Shown one piece after another: positions 25,886 to 34,348 of a stretch of DNA of 52,262 nucleotides (its first letter is position 1; every line of letters starts with the position of its first letter). Origin of the DNA: an uncultured Faecalicoccus sp. (GTDB taxonomy: Bacteria > Bacillota_I > Bacilli_A > Erysipelotrichales > Erysipelotrichaceae); assembly GCF_944327125.1 (NCBI RefSeq), contig NZ_CALVGO010000003.1:1-52262 (forward strand), given 5' to 3'. The notes under the pieces were generated by a model that did no database searches, had not been told where the DNA came from, and was given only the letters and a program-made list of their open reading frames with translations. The position numbers and the translations under genes are program-made.

Positions 25886-27112
25886 TCAGAATATCGAAAG
25901 CTGTTCTTCTTTATGCGTTTTGATATATTGGCTCCATTTGATATAGCCGTATGTCGTGTTCGTAAAATAACCCAGCTTTAAAACAAGCAAGACATACTGG
26001 CCGGATAAAATATTGATGATGGCTTCCAGAGCCGCACAAATATACCATGCGATCCACTGTTCCCGGAAGCGGAAAAAGATAAACAATCCATTGGCTATAC
26101 CGACAGCCGAGGCACAGGCATCGATATAAATAATGGCGGTTTCCAAAGACTGGTTGTTGTAGAAATCGGTCGTAATATCTAACCCGCTGATAAAATAACC
26201 GATGCCAAAGGTCCAAACGATGATGCCTAAGATGACCAGCACTTCCTGCCACCCTTTTAACCGACGCACCATCGTCAGCTCACTTTCCTCTTCGTCTTTA
26301 TGCCGGCTCCAGTTGATATAACTGATGATGTCGATCGGCAGCCAGAACAACAGTGTTGTGGCCAAAGTGGCAAACCGGTACATCAGCACCAGCGACATGA
26401 CGATCTCTGTGATCTCCACCAGTACGGAAACCAGGAAATTATACCTGGATTGTTTCGATATCAGAAGCTCGCAAAGAATATTCAGGAAGGTATCCAAAAG
26501 ATACAGCAGCATGATCAATATTCCATTGATCCCATTGGCACTTTCTTCTGGAAAAGCCACTGAAAAAATTGTAGCCAGGACCATGATCGATACAAACCAT
26601 GATTTTTCATAGGTCGTAAACTGGCGGGCAAACAACATCATGATCGCAATGGATAAAGCCAGGATCATAGCCGCATTGGCAAAGTTGAAGATCGGCATCG
26701 TCTGGTTGGCCATGGTCTGCCGGTAAGCATCACTGGCTTCCTTTGAAGAAACATCTTTGTGGTCAAAATAAAGCGAAGTGCCATCTTCACTTACAAATTC
26801 ATAGCCCGTAATGGAATCGGCATCCAGCGCTTCGTACTCTTCATACGGATAGGTCACCACAAGTTCTTTGTCTTTATTTCGGTAAGTGACATCGCACATC
26901 GCATTCTCTTCCCCGTCATAATCTTCCAGGGAGGTGTCGCGCTCCATCTTCATACTGGTGACAAACTGAAGTTCTCCCACTTGGGAATTGACTTTCGAAA
27001 GTCCGATCCCATAGGATACAAGAGAGCCGATGATCAATAAAACCAGGCACAGGATCTCAAGGGTCCGCACCTTTTTATTCGGCTCTATGTTTTTCTGAAA
27101 AAAGCGAATCAT
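25886..27112 (-). CDS. pnuC: PnuC-family nicotinamide-riboside-type transporter with N-terminal extension
   Basis: Membrane protein of 408 residues, nearly twice the usual PnuC length of about 220-240. The C-terminal half (about 205-400) is PnuC-like: DFYNNQSLETAIIYIDACASAVGIANGLFI, REQWIAWYICAALEAIINI and the ending NTTYGYIKW. These proteins take up nicotinamide riboside or related vitamins by facilitated diffusion. The first half adds one segment (about 18-40), a hydrophilic loop of about 95 residues (TSMKMERDTSLEDY...SSKEASDAYR), probably outside the cell, and three or four further segments. A strong promoter overlapped by a palindrome lies upstream. Confidence 0.75.
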   Translation of the reverse strand: MIRFFQKNIEPNKKVRTLEILCLVLLIIGSLVSYGIGLSKVNSQVGELQFVTSMKMERDTSLEDYDGEENAMCDVTYRNKDKELVVTYPYEEYEALDADSITGYEFVSEDGTSLYFDHKDVSSKEASDAYRQTMANQTMPIFNFANAAMILALSIAIMMLFARQFTTYEKSWFVSIMVLATIFSVAFPEESANGINGILIMLLYLLDTFLNILCELLISKQSRYNFLVSVLVEITEIVMSLVLMYRFATLATTLLFWLPIDIISYINWSRHKDEEESELTMVRRLKGWQEVLVILGIIVWTFGIGYFISGLDITTDFYNNQSLETAIIYIDACASAVGIANGLFIFFRFREQWIAWYICAALEAIINILSGQYVLLVLKLGYFTNTTYGYIKWSQYIKTHKEEQLSIF

Positions 27113-27152
27113 ACTTTATATCTCCTCTCAAAATTCCCTTAAATGTGGGAAT

Positions 27153-27182
27153 ATTATAATGGATTTACAAAAGTTTGTAAAT
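27153..27182 (-). promoter_or_regulatory. pnuC promoter with overlapping operator-like palindrome
   Basis: On the minus strand: -35 TTTACA (27181-27176), 17-bp spacer, -10 TATAAT (27158-27153). A perfect 9-2-9 palindrome, ATTTACAAA-AG-TTTGTAAAT (27163-27182), covers the -35 and part of the spacer, where a repressor would block polymerase. I cannot assign the regulator. Confidence 0.65.
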
Positions 27183-27189
27183 TTCCCAT

Positions 27190-27216
27190 AAAAAAACCAC
27201 CGGCAAGTGCCGATGG
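27190..27216 (-). terminator. Terminator of the 129-residue membrane protein gene
   Basis: On the minus strand CCATCGGCA pairs with TGCCGGTGG (one G-T pair), followed by seven T residues. Confidence 0.8.
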
Positions 27217-27220
27217 CTTC

Positions 27221-27610
27221 TTAAGATTTAAAATTGCGGTAAGCGTTATGCAGATAATAATACGGAACCACAAGGGTTACGGCATGCATTACGATCTGCA
27301 TTACATCGTTTGAATAAGAGAAGAACTCCCACAAATTGATAAAGAACAAAGCCAGTCCCAAAATCAATGTCAAACTAGACTTCTTATTGGCACAAGCCAC
27401 TCCAATCAAACCAACCACGATCTCAAAAATATGAAATCCGTATAATACAACGATCGACATCAATGCGTTTGAAGCCAGCCCTTCATTCAAAACAGAAGAA
27501 AAATCACCGGCTCCGACAAGCATCCATGTGAACACAAGCATCACGGCACCGATCACGATTTCCAAAATACCTGCGATTCGCAAATGTTTACTTCCTTGTA
27601 ACATAATCAT
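27221..27610 (-). CDS. Small four-helix membrane protein, unknown function
   Basis: Protein of 129 residues with four hydrophobic segments (IAGILEIVIGAVMLVFTWMLV, ALMSIVVLYGFHIFEIVVGLIGVA, LTLILGLALFFINLWEFF and MQIVMHAVTLVVPYYYL). The C-terminus is short and basic (NAYRNFKS). It has no motif I can place in a named family. AAAGG lies about 5 bases before the ATG at 27610. It is monocistronic, with a strong terminator immediately after the stop. Confidence 0.6.
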   Translation of the reverse strand: MIMLQGSKHLRIAGILEIVIGAVMLVFTWMLVGAGDFSSVLNEGLASNALMSIVVLYGFHIFEIVVGLIGVACANKKSSLTLILGLALFFINLWEFFSYSNDVMQIVMHAVTLVVPYYYLHNAYRNFKS

Positions 27611-27670
27611 TTTTGCCTTTCTTTTCTAAATCGCAGATATTATAAATGATTTTTAAACCATATGCAATAA

Positions 27671-27700
27671 AGAGCCAGGGTTGTAGAAAACTCTGACTCT
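27671..27700 (-). terminator. Terminator of the DUF438 gene
   Basis: On the minus strand AGAGTCAG pairs with CTGGCTCT (one G-T pair) around a 14-base loop, followed by TTATTGC. The tail is weak. Confidence 0.6.
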
Positions 27701-27704
27701 CTTT

Positions 27705-29102
27705 CTATTTTGAAAAATACTCTCGGGCCATTTCCATATCCTGTACAAATTCCGCCGTTCCGATGTAGTTTCCCTGTTCATCCCGAAGGGCTACATAGCG
27801 GACCAGGACGATTCTGCCTCTTTTTTCCATCCAGACTGAAACTTCATCCTGCGTGCCTGCTTTAAAGCTTTCCAGGATCTGATGCACCATCATCGAAATC
27901 TTAGGCGGATGGCAGCTGGCGACATTTCGTCCCAGAGCCATCGATGGACGTTTAAACAGTTTACAGCCTTCATTGAAATATCGGTTCAGATCCTGTTCGT
28001 CCACAAACGAGATCTCCATAGGGATCGTATTCAACAAAGCCCGCAATTGTTCTGCATTCAGTTTTCCTGTCGGCAAGATCACTTCGTGTCCTTTGATCTT
28101 CGTTTCCTTTTTTTCAGGCTGGATCCCTTCCCATTCGGGGATCTGCTCCATGAAACAAGGTTCATAGCCTAAAGAATCCCAATACAGCTGTTCCCATTCT
28201 TTCTCGGAAAAGGTTTGGGCACATAACGGAAATAAGATATTGGTCTCCTTATAAATCATTTCTTCCGCTCTTTCCAGGTTGGCCGCATACCGTTCTTTCC
28301 ACTCTTTATCATGTTTTCTGGTTTTGGCCAGATCGTGGAAGGTATCACGGATCTCATCATCAACAGCCCACATGACATCCGCTGGTCCATTGATTTCATA
28401 ACGTTCTTTTAAAAGCGGATAGATCAAGTCTCCTTTTTTGGCATAATGGATCGAGACTTCCCGAATCTTATTCAGGATCTCATCGGTTTTTTTTACATCG
28501 TCCATATGTCTTTGGGCTTCATCGATCAACAGCGCCAGGATCTCATTTTCTAAAGTCAAAGTAGAAAGCGGATGTCCCGGGATGGCGACAAAGACAGAAG
28601 CGCCCTGTCGGCGTAAAGAATCTTCAACCGCCAGTTCCGCTTTATATACTTGTTCTTCCCGGGTGGAGCCATGAAACAAGCTGGAATGCACATCGCACAG
28701 CTTCTGAACTTCTGCATAGGGCATGCCTTCCTGGATCATTTCCTGTTCTGCCTGCATGATCTCAGCGGCTTCTACATCCTGGAAAGCTTCCACAAAATCA
28801 CGCCTTACACTTTCCAGATCTTCCCCATCGTTCAATCTTTCAATATAACTTTTCAACAAAGTCACACGGTCCACTTGCCCATGGACCTCAAAGCCGGCTT
28901 CTTCCAAAGCGGCAACAACATTTGCCATATCGATTTGTCTTAATTTGCTAGCCTTGGGAAGCGTCATGATCTTTCCTACGGTGTTCATGGCCGTCTTTTT
29001 CTTGATATCGGTAAATCCCTGTTGAGAAAGGATCTCGATGAGCTCTGGATATTCTTCACAAAGTTCAAATACTTTTTTGTTTAAATCTACAATTTTTTTC
29101 AT
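27705..29102 (-). CDS. DUF438 protein with DUF1858, hemerythrin-like and PAS domains
   Basis: Soluble multidomain protein of 465 residues. Residues about 4-65 match DUF1858 (IVDLNKKVFELCEEYPELIEILSQQGF). Residues about 80-150 match DUF438 (KSYIERLNDGEDLESVRRDF, then CDVHSSLFHG). Residues about 165-300 look like a hemerythrin-type helical bundle with scattered His and Glu (IPGHPLSTLTLENE, HYAKKGDLIYPLLKERYEI). The C-terminal 130 residues form a PAS domain (YFNEGCKLFKRPSMALGRNVASCHPPK). This arrangement suggests sensing of oxygen, iron, nitric oxide or redox state, with no output domain. A strong Shine-Dalgarno (AAAAGGAG) and a TATAAT at 29131-29140 precede it. Confidence 0.82.
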   Translation of the reverse strand: MKKIVDLNKKVFELCEEYPELIEILSQQGFTDIKKKTAMNTVGKIMTLPKASKLRQIDMANVVAALEEAGFEVHGQVDRVTLLKSYIERLNDGEDLESVRRDFVEAFQDVEAAEIMQAEQEMIQEGMPYAEVQKLCDVHSSLFHGSTREEQVYKAELAVEDSLRRQGASVFVAIPGHPLSTLTLENEILALLIDEAQRHMDDVKKTDEILNKIREVSIHYAKKGDLIYPLLKERYEINGPADVMWAVDDEIRDTFHDLAKTRKHDKEWKERYAANLERAEEMIYKETNILFPLCAQTFSEKEWEQLYWDSLGYEPCFMEQIPEWEGIQPEKKETKIKGHEVILPTGKLNAEQLRALLNTIPMEISFVDEQDLNRYFNEGCKLFKRPSMALGRNVASCHPPKISMMVHQILESFKAGTQDEVSVWMEKRGRIVLVRYVALRDEQGNYIGTAEFVQDMEMAREYFSK

Positions 29103-29227
29103 AGTTAGGTTCTCCTTTTACCTAGTGTCATTATAGGGATTTAAAATCAGGAAAACTGTTGTCTAAACCACAAAAAAACAAATTTTAAAAAAGAATTGCC
29201 TTTTTTCTATCCTTCAAAGCAAACATT

Positions 29228-29266
29228 GATCTTTCCCAGGGTCCCTGGTAAATCGCAAGAAAGATC
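29228..29266. repeat. Nested dyad downstream of the DUF3737 gene
   Basis: Outer arms GATCTTTC (29228-29235) and GAAAGATC (29259-29266) enclose a 13-bp palindrome CCAGGG-T-CCCTGG (29236-29248). No U-tract follows in either direction. It could be a structured 3' end of the DUF3737 message or a protein-binding site upstream of the DUF438 gene. Confidence 0.4.
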
Positions 29267-29276
29267 AGAATATAGA

Positions 29277-30113
29277 TCATTGCTCAAGCATCTGGATCTC
29301 GGCCCTGGCTTTGGGATCGTCCAGGATGATTTCATCGATATGGTTTGCGAAGATCCTGCCTGAATATGGATTTTTGATACTGAGAATGGAACTTCGAATC
29401 GTGGCATCAACATGGGATCGTTCAAAGGCGAGATCGGTATCGATCATTTCACAATCGATCAGTTTGAGCCCCTCGCAGTAACAAAACGGCTGCGTTCCGA
29501 TGATCTTACAGTTTTCCAGCACCAGATTCTGGCTGTACCACCCCAGATATTCCCCTTTGATCACCGAGTCCTTGACCCAGACATCTTTAGAATGCCAGAA
29601 GGCGTCTTTGGTATCAAAAGTACAGTTCTCAAAATAGGCATTGTTCATATATTGAAAAGAATATTTTCCTTGAAACGTCACATTCTCAAAGCGAAGATTC
29701 TCTGCCCGCATCATAAAGTATTCGCTGACGGCCTTACTATTCTTCATAAAAATATTCCGTGTCATCCATCCAAATTCTGGTGAATCGATATCACAGTTCA
29801 AGATACGAACATCATCACATTCCCTTAACGCCTTGATTCCATGCATCTTCGTATTCTCAATCTCAATATGATCCGAATACCATAAAGAAGCCCGGCAGTT
29901 TTCGGTCATCTCACAGTTTTTGATCTTTAGGACATGGTCGTGCCAGAAAGGATATCTAAGATTCAAATAGGTATCTTCTACACAGATATTTTCACATTCT
30001 TTAAAGGCACTTTCCCCATCTAAAGGACCATCGATTCTGCATCTTTTCATCGTCAATCCTCTGGATCCATAAAATGCACGTTCCTGGTCGTATTGTTTAT
30101 TTTCTATAATCAT
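29277..30113 (-). CDS. DUF3737-family right-handed beta-helix protein
   Basis: Soluble protein of 278 residues built from short repeated units of about 20-22 residues ending in patterns such as ENCTFDTKDAFWHSKDVWVKDS, LENCKIIGTQPFCY and LIDCEMIDTDLAF. The regular N-C/x-hydrophobic spacing is that of a parallel beta-helix. The family DUF3737 is widespread in gut Firmicutes and has no known function. No signal peptide is present, so it is probably cytoplasmic. It stands alone between the uvrA-like gene and the DUF438 gene. Confidence 0.8.
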   Translation of the reverse strand: MIIENKQYDQERAFYGSRGLTMKRCRIDGPLDGESAFKECENICVEDTYLNLRYPFWHDHVLKIKNCEMTENCRASLWYSDHIEIENTKMHGIKALRECDDVRILNCDIDSPEFGWMTRNIFMKNSKAVSEYFMMRAENLRFENVTFQGKYSFQYMNNAYFENCTFDTKDAFWHSKDVWVKDSVIKGEYLGWYSQNLVLENCKIIGTQPFCYCEGLKLIDCEMIDTDLAFERSHVDATIRSSILSIKNPYSGRIFANHIDEIILDDPKARAEIQMLEQ

Positions 30114-30204
30114 TTAATTCCTCTCCTCTTTTTGTTTTCAATATACGAAATGATTTCCCTCATTACAAACCATTCTATTCCATCCTTTATCATCGTTTTT
30201 ATAA

Positions 30205-30227
30205 GGGTTTTGTCATGATTGAAACCC
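30205..30227 (-). terminator. Weak hairpin downstream of the uvrA-like gene
   Basis: GGGTTT (30205-30210) and AAACCC (30222-30227) can pair. On the minus strand the tail is TTATAAAAA, which is a poor U-tract. It is the only candidate stop signal for the ogt-tag-uvrA-like operon. Confidence 0.35.
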
Positions 30228-30239
30228 ATTTTTAGCCGT

Positions 30240-32705
30240 CTATTTAAGGTACGTTCCTGTAACGCTTTTGGAAGAATGCGCTATTTCATACGGAGTTCCT
30301 GCCGCAATGATCTGCCCGCCTTCTTTTCCGCCGCCAGGCCCCATATCGATAATATAATCGGCCTGTTTGATCACATCCAGATCGTGCTCAATGACGATCA
30401 CAGTGGCCCCCTGATCGATCAGTGTCGAAAAGACTTTCAACAACACCTGTACATCCAGAGGATGAAGACCAATGGTAGGTTCATCAAACACAAAGACCGA
30501 ATCTGTCTGCGCTTTCTTCATTTCACTGGCCAGTTTCAAGCGTTGCGCTTCTCCGCCTGACAAGCTGGGCGTCTGTTCGCCTAAAGTAAGATAGCCCAAT
30601 CCCAATTCAGAAAGAATAGACAACCTTTCCTTTACCTTTTTCATATCCTGGCAAAACTCCAGCGCCGAATCGACATCCAGACTCATCAGCTCCGGCAAGG
30701 TCATACTGACTCCCCTGGAATTGGTGATTCGTATGGTGCCGGCATCTTTCCCATACCGGCTTTGATGGCAATCTGGGCACGGGATTTCAACATCCGGTAA
30801 AAACTGTACATCCAGTGAAATCCCGCCTGTTCCATCGCAAGTCGGACATCGAAGTTTTCCTGTATTGTATGAAAAATCTCCTGCCTTATACTGCTTAGAA
30901 GAATTGGCAAAGATCTTCCTTAATTCATCATGAATATTGGCATAGGTTGCCACGGTCGAACGCACATTGATTCCGATTGGACTGGCATCGATCAGTTTTA
31001 TTTGATGGATCCCAGGCGCTTCGATTTGTTTGACATGATCAGGAAATGAAAGATTCTGGATCTTGGAACGTAAGGCCGGAACCAGACTTTCCAGAACCAT
31101 CGTCGTTTTTCCGGAACCGGAAACACCGCTGACCACCGTTAGTTTTCCTTTAGGAATCTGAACATGCAAAGGGTGTACGGTATGAATCGGTCCTGTAAAC
31201 ATTTCAATGGTTCCTTTGTCAAAGATCGGGTGTTGATTTTTTAATGGACCGCTTTTCTCTTTTAAAAAGGGGCCGATTTTTGAAGAAGGATCCTTGATGA
31301 TCTGATCGATCGTTCCCTCACTGATGATGTTTCCTCCTTTGACTCCTGCCTGCGGTCCCAGCTCGATCAGCCAGTCGGCTTTCTTTAAGATCCTTGGTTC
31401 ATGATCGACCAAAACGATCGAGTTTCCATCGTGGATCAAATCTTCCATGACGCCGATCAGTCCATCCGCATTGGAAGGATGAAGTCCAATCGAAGGCTCA
31501 TCCAATACATACAAAACACCGGTGGTTCGATTACGGACCGCCCGGGCCAGCTGCATACGCTGTCTTTCGCCGGTCGACAATGTGTTAGATGCTCTGTCTA
31601 AGCTCAAATACCCAAGGCCTAATTCCATCAGACGGCGAGCTACGATCTCAAAAGATTCACAGATATCTTTGGCCATCGGCTGCATTTCTTCCGGTAAAGA
31701 ATCGGGCACCTTCTTTACCCATTTCAAAACTTCACTCAATGTCATCCTACACACCTGATCTAAGGAAAGCCCCATCAGCTTGGAGGATCTGGCCAAAAAA
31801 GACAATCGGGTCCCCTGACAATCTGGACAATCCTCTTCTTTTAAAAAACGTTCGACACGCTTCATGCCTTTTTCATCTTTGACTTTGGCCAAAGCGTTCT
31901 CGACCGTATGCACGGCACTGTAATACGTAAAATCAAGGGGTGTGACAGTATCCGAATCTTTGGGCCGATACAGAATATGTTTTTTGACCGGTTTGCCAAA
32001 ATATACGATTTCTTTTTCTTTTTCACTGAGTTCTTTGAATGGAATATCCGTTCGTACGCCCATTTCCCGGCATACGTCTTTCATCAAAGACCACATCAGG
32101 GAATTCCATGGAGCCACTGCCCCTTCATCAATCGTTTTCGTGGGATCAGGCACCAGAGAATCTATATTTACCATGTGTACTTTGCCTGTCCCCTGACACT
32201 TGGAACAAGCCCCTTGTGAATTAAAGGCAAGTTCTTCGGCAGAGGGCCCGTAAAAATGAACGCCGCAGACAGGACAAATCAATTCCTGCCCTAAAGCTAC
32301 ATGCAAAGAAGGTTCTACAAGATGCCCGTTAGGACAGCGATGACTGGCCAGTCTGGAAAACATCAGCCGCAAACTGTTCAAAAGCTCGGTCCCGGTCCCG
32401 AAGGTCGATCGAATTCCCGGGATGGACGGACGCTGACGCAAAGCCAAGGCAGCGGGCACATAGTAGATCTCATCAACAGAAGCCTTGGACGCCTGGGTCA
32501 TTTTTCTTCGGGTATATGTCGATAAAGCCTCCAAATATCTTCTGGATCCTTCTGCATATAAAATACCTAAAGCCAAGGATGATTTTCCGGAGCCGGATAC
32601 ACCCGCAATGCCTACGATTTGATGGAGAGGGACATTCACATCAATGTTTTTCAAATTATGAACTTTAGCCCCTTTGATAACAATATGATCTGGTTCTTGT
32701 TTCAT
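30240..32705 (-). CDS. UvrA-like ABC ATPase lacking the UvrB-binding domain (UvrA2 type)
   Basis: Protein of 821 residues, about 120 shorter than canonical UvrA. Both ATPase halves are present: Walker A GVSGSGKSS (35-43) and a second GVSGSGKTT near residue 530, with signature motifs LSTGERQRMQLA and LSGGEAQRLKLA. Zinc cysteine pairs are seen as CPVC...CSKC and CPTCDGTG...CPDC. The missing stretch after the first Walker A corresponds to the UvrB-interacting domain, so it probably does not start classical excision repair. UvrA2 proteins are linked to tolerance of DNA-binding drugs and some lesions. Its ATG overlaps the tag stop codon (ATGA), and ogt lies ahead, so alkylation damage is a likely theme. 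Confidence 0.85.
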   Translation of the reverse strand: MKQEPDHIVIKGAKVHNLKNIDVNVPLHQIVGIAGVSGSGKSSLALGILYAEGSRRYLEALSTYTRRKMTQASKASVDEIYYVPAALALRQRPSIPGIRSTFGTGTELLNSLRLMFSRLASHRCPNGHLVEPSLHVALGQELICPVCGVHFYGPSAEELAFNSQGACSKCQGTGKVHMVNIDSLVPDPTKTIDEGAVAPWNSLMWSLMKDVCREMGVRTDIPFKELSEKEKEIVYFGKPVKKHILYRPKDSDTVTPLDFTYYSAVHTVENALAKVKDEKGMKRVERFLKEEDCPDCQGTRLSFLARSSKLMGLSLDQVCRMTLSEVLKWVKKVPDSLPEEMQPMAKDICESFEIVARRLMELGLGYLSLDRASNTLSTGERQRMQLARAVRNRTTGVLYVLDEPSIGLHPSNADGLIGVMEDLIHDGNSIVLVDHEPRILKKADWLIELGPQAGVKGGNIISEGTIDQIIKDPSSKIGPFLKEKSGPLKNQHPIFDKGTIEMFTGPIHTVHPLHVQIPKGKLTVVSGVSGSGKTTMVLESLVPALRSKIQNLSFPDHVKQIEAPGIHQIKLIDASPIGINVRSTVATYANIHDELRKIFANSSKQYKAGDFSYNTGKLRCPTCDGTGGISLDVQFLPDVEIPCPDCHQSRYGKDAGTIRITNSRGVSMTLPELMSLDVDSALEFCQDMKKVKERLSILSELGLGYLTLGEQTPSLSGGEAQRLKLASEMKKAQTDSVFVFDEPTIGLHPLDVQVLLKVFSTLIDQGATVIVIEHDLDVIKQADYIIDMGPGGGKEGGQIIAAGTPYEIAHSSKSVTGTYLK

Positions 32706-33259
32706 TGAACTTCCCTCCTATATAAAAAACAATCTTTCTCATGGGAATTGATGATTCCGACCGCCTGCAGATAAGAATACGCGATCGTCGTTCCAAAAAA
32801 GCGAACTCCTCTTCGTTTCAAGTCTTTGGAAAGATCATCGGATAGTTTTGAACGGGTCTGTCCTTGTTCGTAAAAGATCTTTCCGTTTGTAAAACTTTCC
32901 AAATACGATTGGAACGTTCCCCATTCTTCCAAAATGGAGAGAAACACCTGGGCATTTTTGACGGTGGCCAAAATCTTACGCCGGTTGCGAACGATTCCTG
33001 TATCGTGCATTAAAGCCTCTATTTTTTCTTCAGAATATGAAGCGATCTTAACGGGATCAAATCCGTCAAAAGCAGATCGGAAAGCTTCCCGTTTATGCAG
33101 AATGCAAGCCCAGGAAAGCCCGGCCTGAAAGGACTCCAGCACCAGCATTTCAAAAAGATAGGCATCCTCCATACGCAAGATTCCCCATTCTTTATCGTGA
33201 TATTCACAATAAAGTAAATCCTTTTCAGGACACCAGTGACATCGCTTAACGTCGTTCAT
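32702..33259 (-). CDS. tag: DNA-3-methyladenine glycosylase I
   Basis: Base-excision enzyme of 185 residues that removes 3-methyladenine from DNA. Conserved Tag features are the N-terminal RCHWC, YHDKEWG, FQAGLSWACILHKREAFR and the C-terminal zinc ligand pair H-x3-C in NSHEKDC. The ATG at 33259 was chosen over a TTG at 33265 because AAGGAG lies 8 bases ahead and the ATG overlaps the ogt stop as ATGA. It is likewise ATGA-coupled to the uvrA-like gene downstream. Confidence 0.93.
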   Translation of the reverse strand: MNDVKRCHWCPEKDLLYCEYHDKEWGILRMEDAYLFEMLVLESFQAGLSWACILHKREAFRSAFDGFDPVKIASYSEEKIEALMHDTGIVRNRRKILATVKNAQVFLSILEEWGTFQSYLESFTNGKIFYEQGQTRSKLSDDLSKDLKRRGVRFFGTTIAYSYLQAVGIINSHEKDCFLYRREVQ

Positions 33260-33741
33260 AAGCAAACTCCTTCATGACTAAGCAACCATGCCTTAACATC
33301 CAGTCCTCCGGCATAGCCACATAGGGTGTGCTTCGATGAAATGACCCGGTGGCAGGGAATCAGGATCGAGATTGGATTGTGTCCTACAGCCTGTCCAATG
33401 GCCTGGGCGCTGTTCACATTGAGTTGACGGGCCAACTGGCCATACGTTAGGGTCTGGCCGTAAGGAATCTGACATAAAGCATGCCATACCCGAATTTGAA
33501 AATCGGTTCCTTTCGGGTCCATCGGTAAATTTGAAAGCTTTGGCATTTGTCCTTGAAAATACAAATCAAGCCATTGTTTTGTCTTTTCCAGTAAATCCGT
33601 ACTCTCCAGCTTTTTCTTATCGTTTTGAAACCGGCCCCATTGATGTTTCTGCCCTTCGATCCAGCATCCCACCAGCGCATCCTCTTTTTGCGCCAGAATC
33701 AGTTTCCCGACAGGCGAAGAGTAGTTTTGAATCATCAGCAT
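33256..33741 (-). CDS. ogt: Methylated-DNA-[protein]-cysteine S-methyltransferase
   Basis: Suicide repair protein of 161 residues that moves a methyl group from O6-methylguanine onto its own cysteine. The active-site motif is IPCHRVI with C130. FQIRVWHALCQIPYGQTLTYGQLA (about 81-104) and AVGHNPISIL are the expected helix-turn-helix and asparagine-hinge regions. There is no Ada-type regulatory domain. The start at 33741 was chosen because GGGAGGA lies 6 bases upstream. It is the first gene of the ogt-tag-uvrA-like operon. Confidence 0.93.
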   Translation of the reverse strand: MLMIQNYSSPVGKLILAQKEDALVGCWIEGQKHQWGRFQNDKKKLESTDLLEKTKQWLDLYFQGQMPKLSNLPMDPKGTDFQIRVWHALCQIPYGQTLTYGQLARQLNVNSAQAIGQAVGHNPISILIPCHRVISSKHTLCGYAGGLDVKAWLLSHEGVCL

Positions 33742-33808
33742 ATCGTATCCTCCCGCACTTGTTCTTTTCATATATATTGTACTCTGCTTGAAAAAGAACC
33801 GACAGAAA

Positions 33809-33829
33809 AAGGCTGAAAGAATCAGCCTT
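33809..33829 (-). terminator. Terminator of the flavodoxin gene
   Basis: AAGGCTGA pairs with TCAGCCTT. On the minus strand the stem is followed by TTTCTGTC, with T residues also inside the stem base. Confidence 0.7.
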
Positions 33830-33837
33830 GGTCAAAA

Positions 33838-34320
33838 CTATCTTTTAAAAATATTGTCTGCCCAGGCTGTCAGCTCCTCTTTAGAAACATGGGCAGAAAA
33901 GCGTTTGCCTTCCATGACCTTAGATTTTGGAAGCAGATTCTGAAACCTTGTCATCACATCTCCCATTCCACTGGATCCGCTGGTCGCAAAAGGAATCACA
34001 GTCTTTCCTTCAAAGTCATAAGCCTCCAAAAAAGTATCCACGATCGATGGTTCTCTATACCACCAGATAGGAAATCCCACAAAAACCGTATCATAATCGC
34101 TTAAAGAAGATTTTTCCTTCACAAAAGCCGGCCGGCAAGTTAGATCCTTCATTTCCAGCGAACTTCGGCTTTGAGAATTGGTCCAATCCAAATCTGCCGC
34201 TGTATACCTGTCTTCCGGTACGATCTCAACCACATCGGCATGAATGCCCTGTCCCAGCAATTGGGCAACTTTCTCGGTCACATGAGTCGCACTGAAGTAA
34301 ACCACTAAAATTTTTGACAT
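33838..34320 (-). CDS. Flavodoxin
   Basis: FMN protein of 160 residues. The start is MSKILVVYFSATHVTEKVAQLLG, where SATHVTEK is the phosphate-binding loop. VFVGFPIWWYREPSIVDTFLE and VIPFATSGSSGMGD provide the isoalloxazine-contacting loops. It resembles stand-alone flavodoxins annotated as electron carriers or quinone reductases. The ATG at 34320 was chosen because AGGAGAAAGG precedes it; upstream codons to 34368 are not protein-like. The promoter has a MerR/SoxR-like layout, which hints at stress induction. Confidence 0.85.
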   Translation of the reverse strand: MSKILVVYFSATHVTEKVAQLLGQGIHADVVEIVPEDRYTAADLDWTNSQSRSSLEMKDLTCRPAFVKEKSSLSDYDTVFVGFPIWWYREPSIVDTFLEAYDFEGKTVIPFATSGSSGMGDVMTRFQNLLPKSKVMEGKRFSAHVSKEELTAWADNIFKR

Positions 34321-34348
34321 TTTCCTTTCTCCTCTCTGTTTCAAGAGT

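Noticed and set aside
27163-27182. Cop box or BlaI/MecI operator at pnuC
   Set aside because: Those sites have TACA and TGTA separated by two bases; here the separation is six.
30240-32705. Canonical uvrA of nucleotide excision repair
   Set aside because: The protein is about 120 residues too short and lacks the UvrB-binding region after the first Walker A motif.
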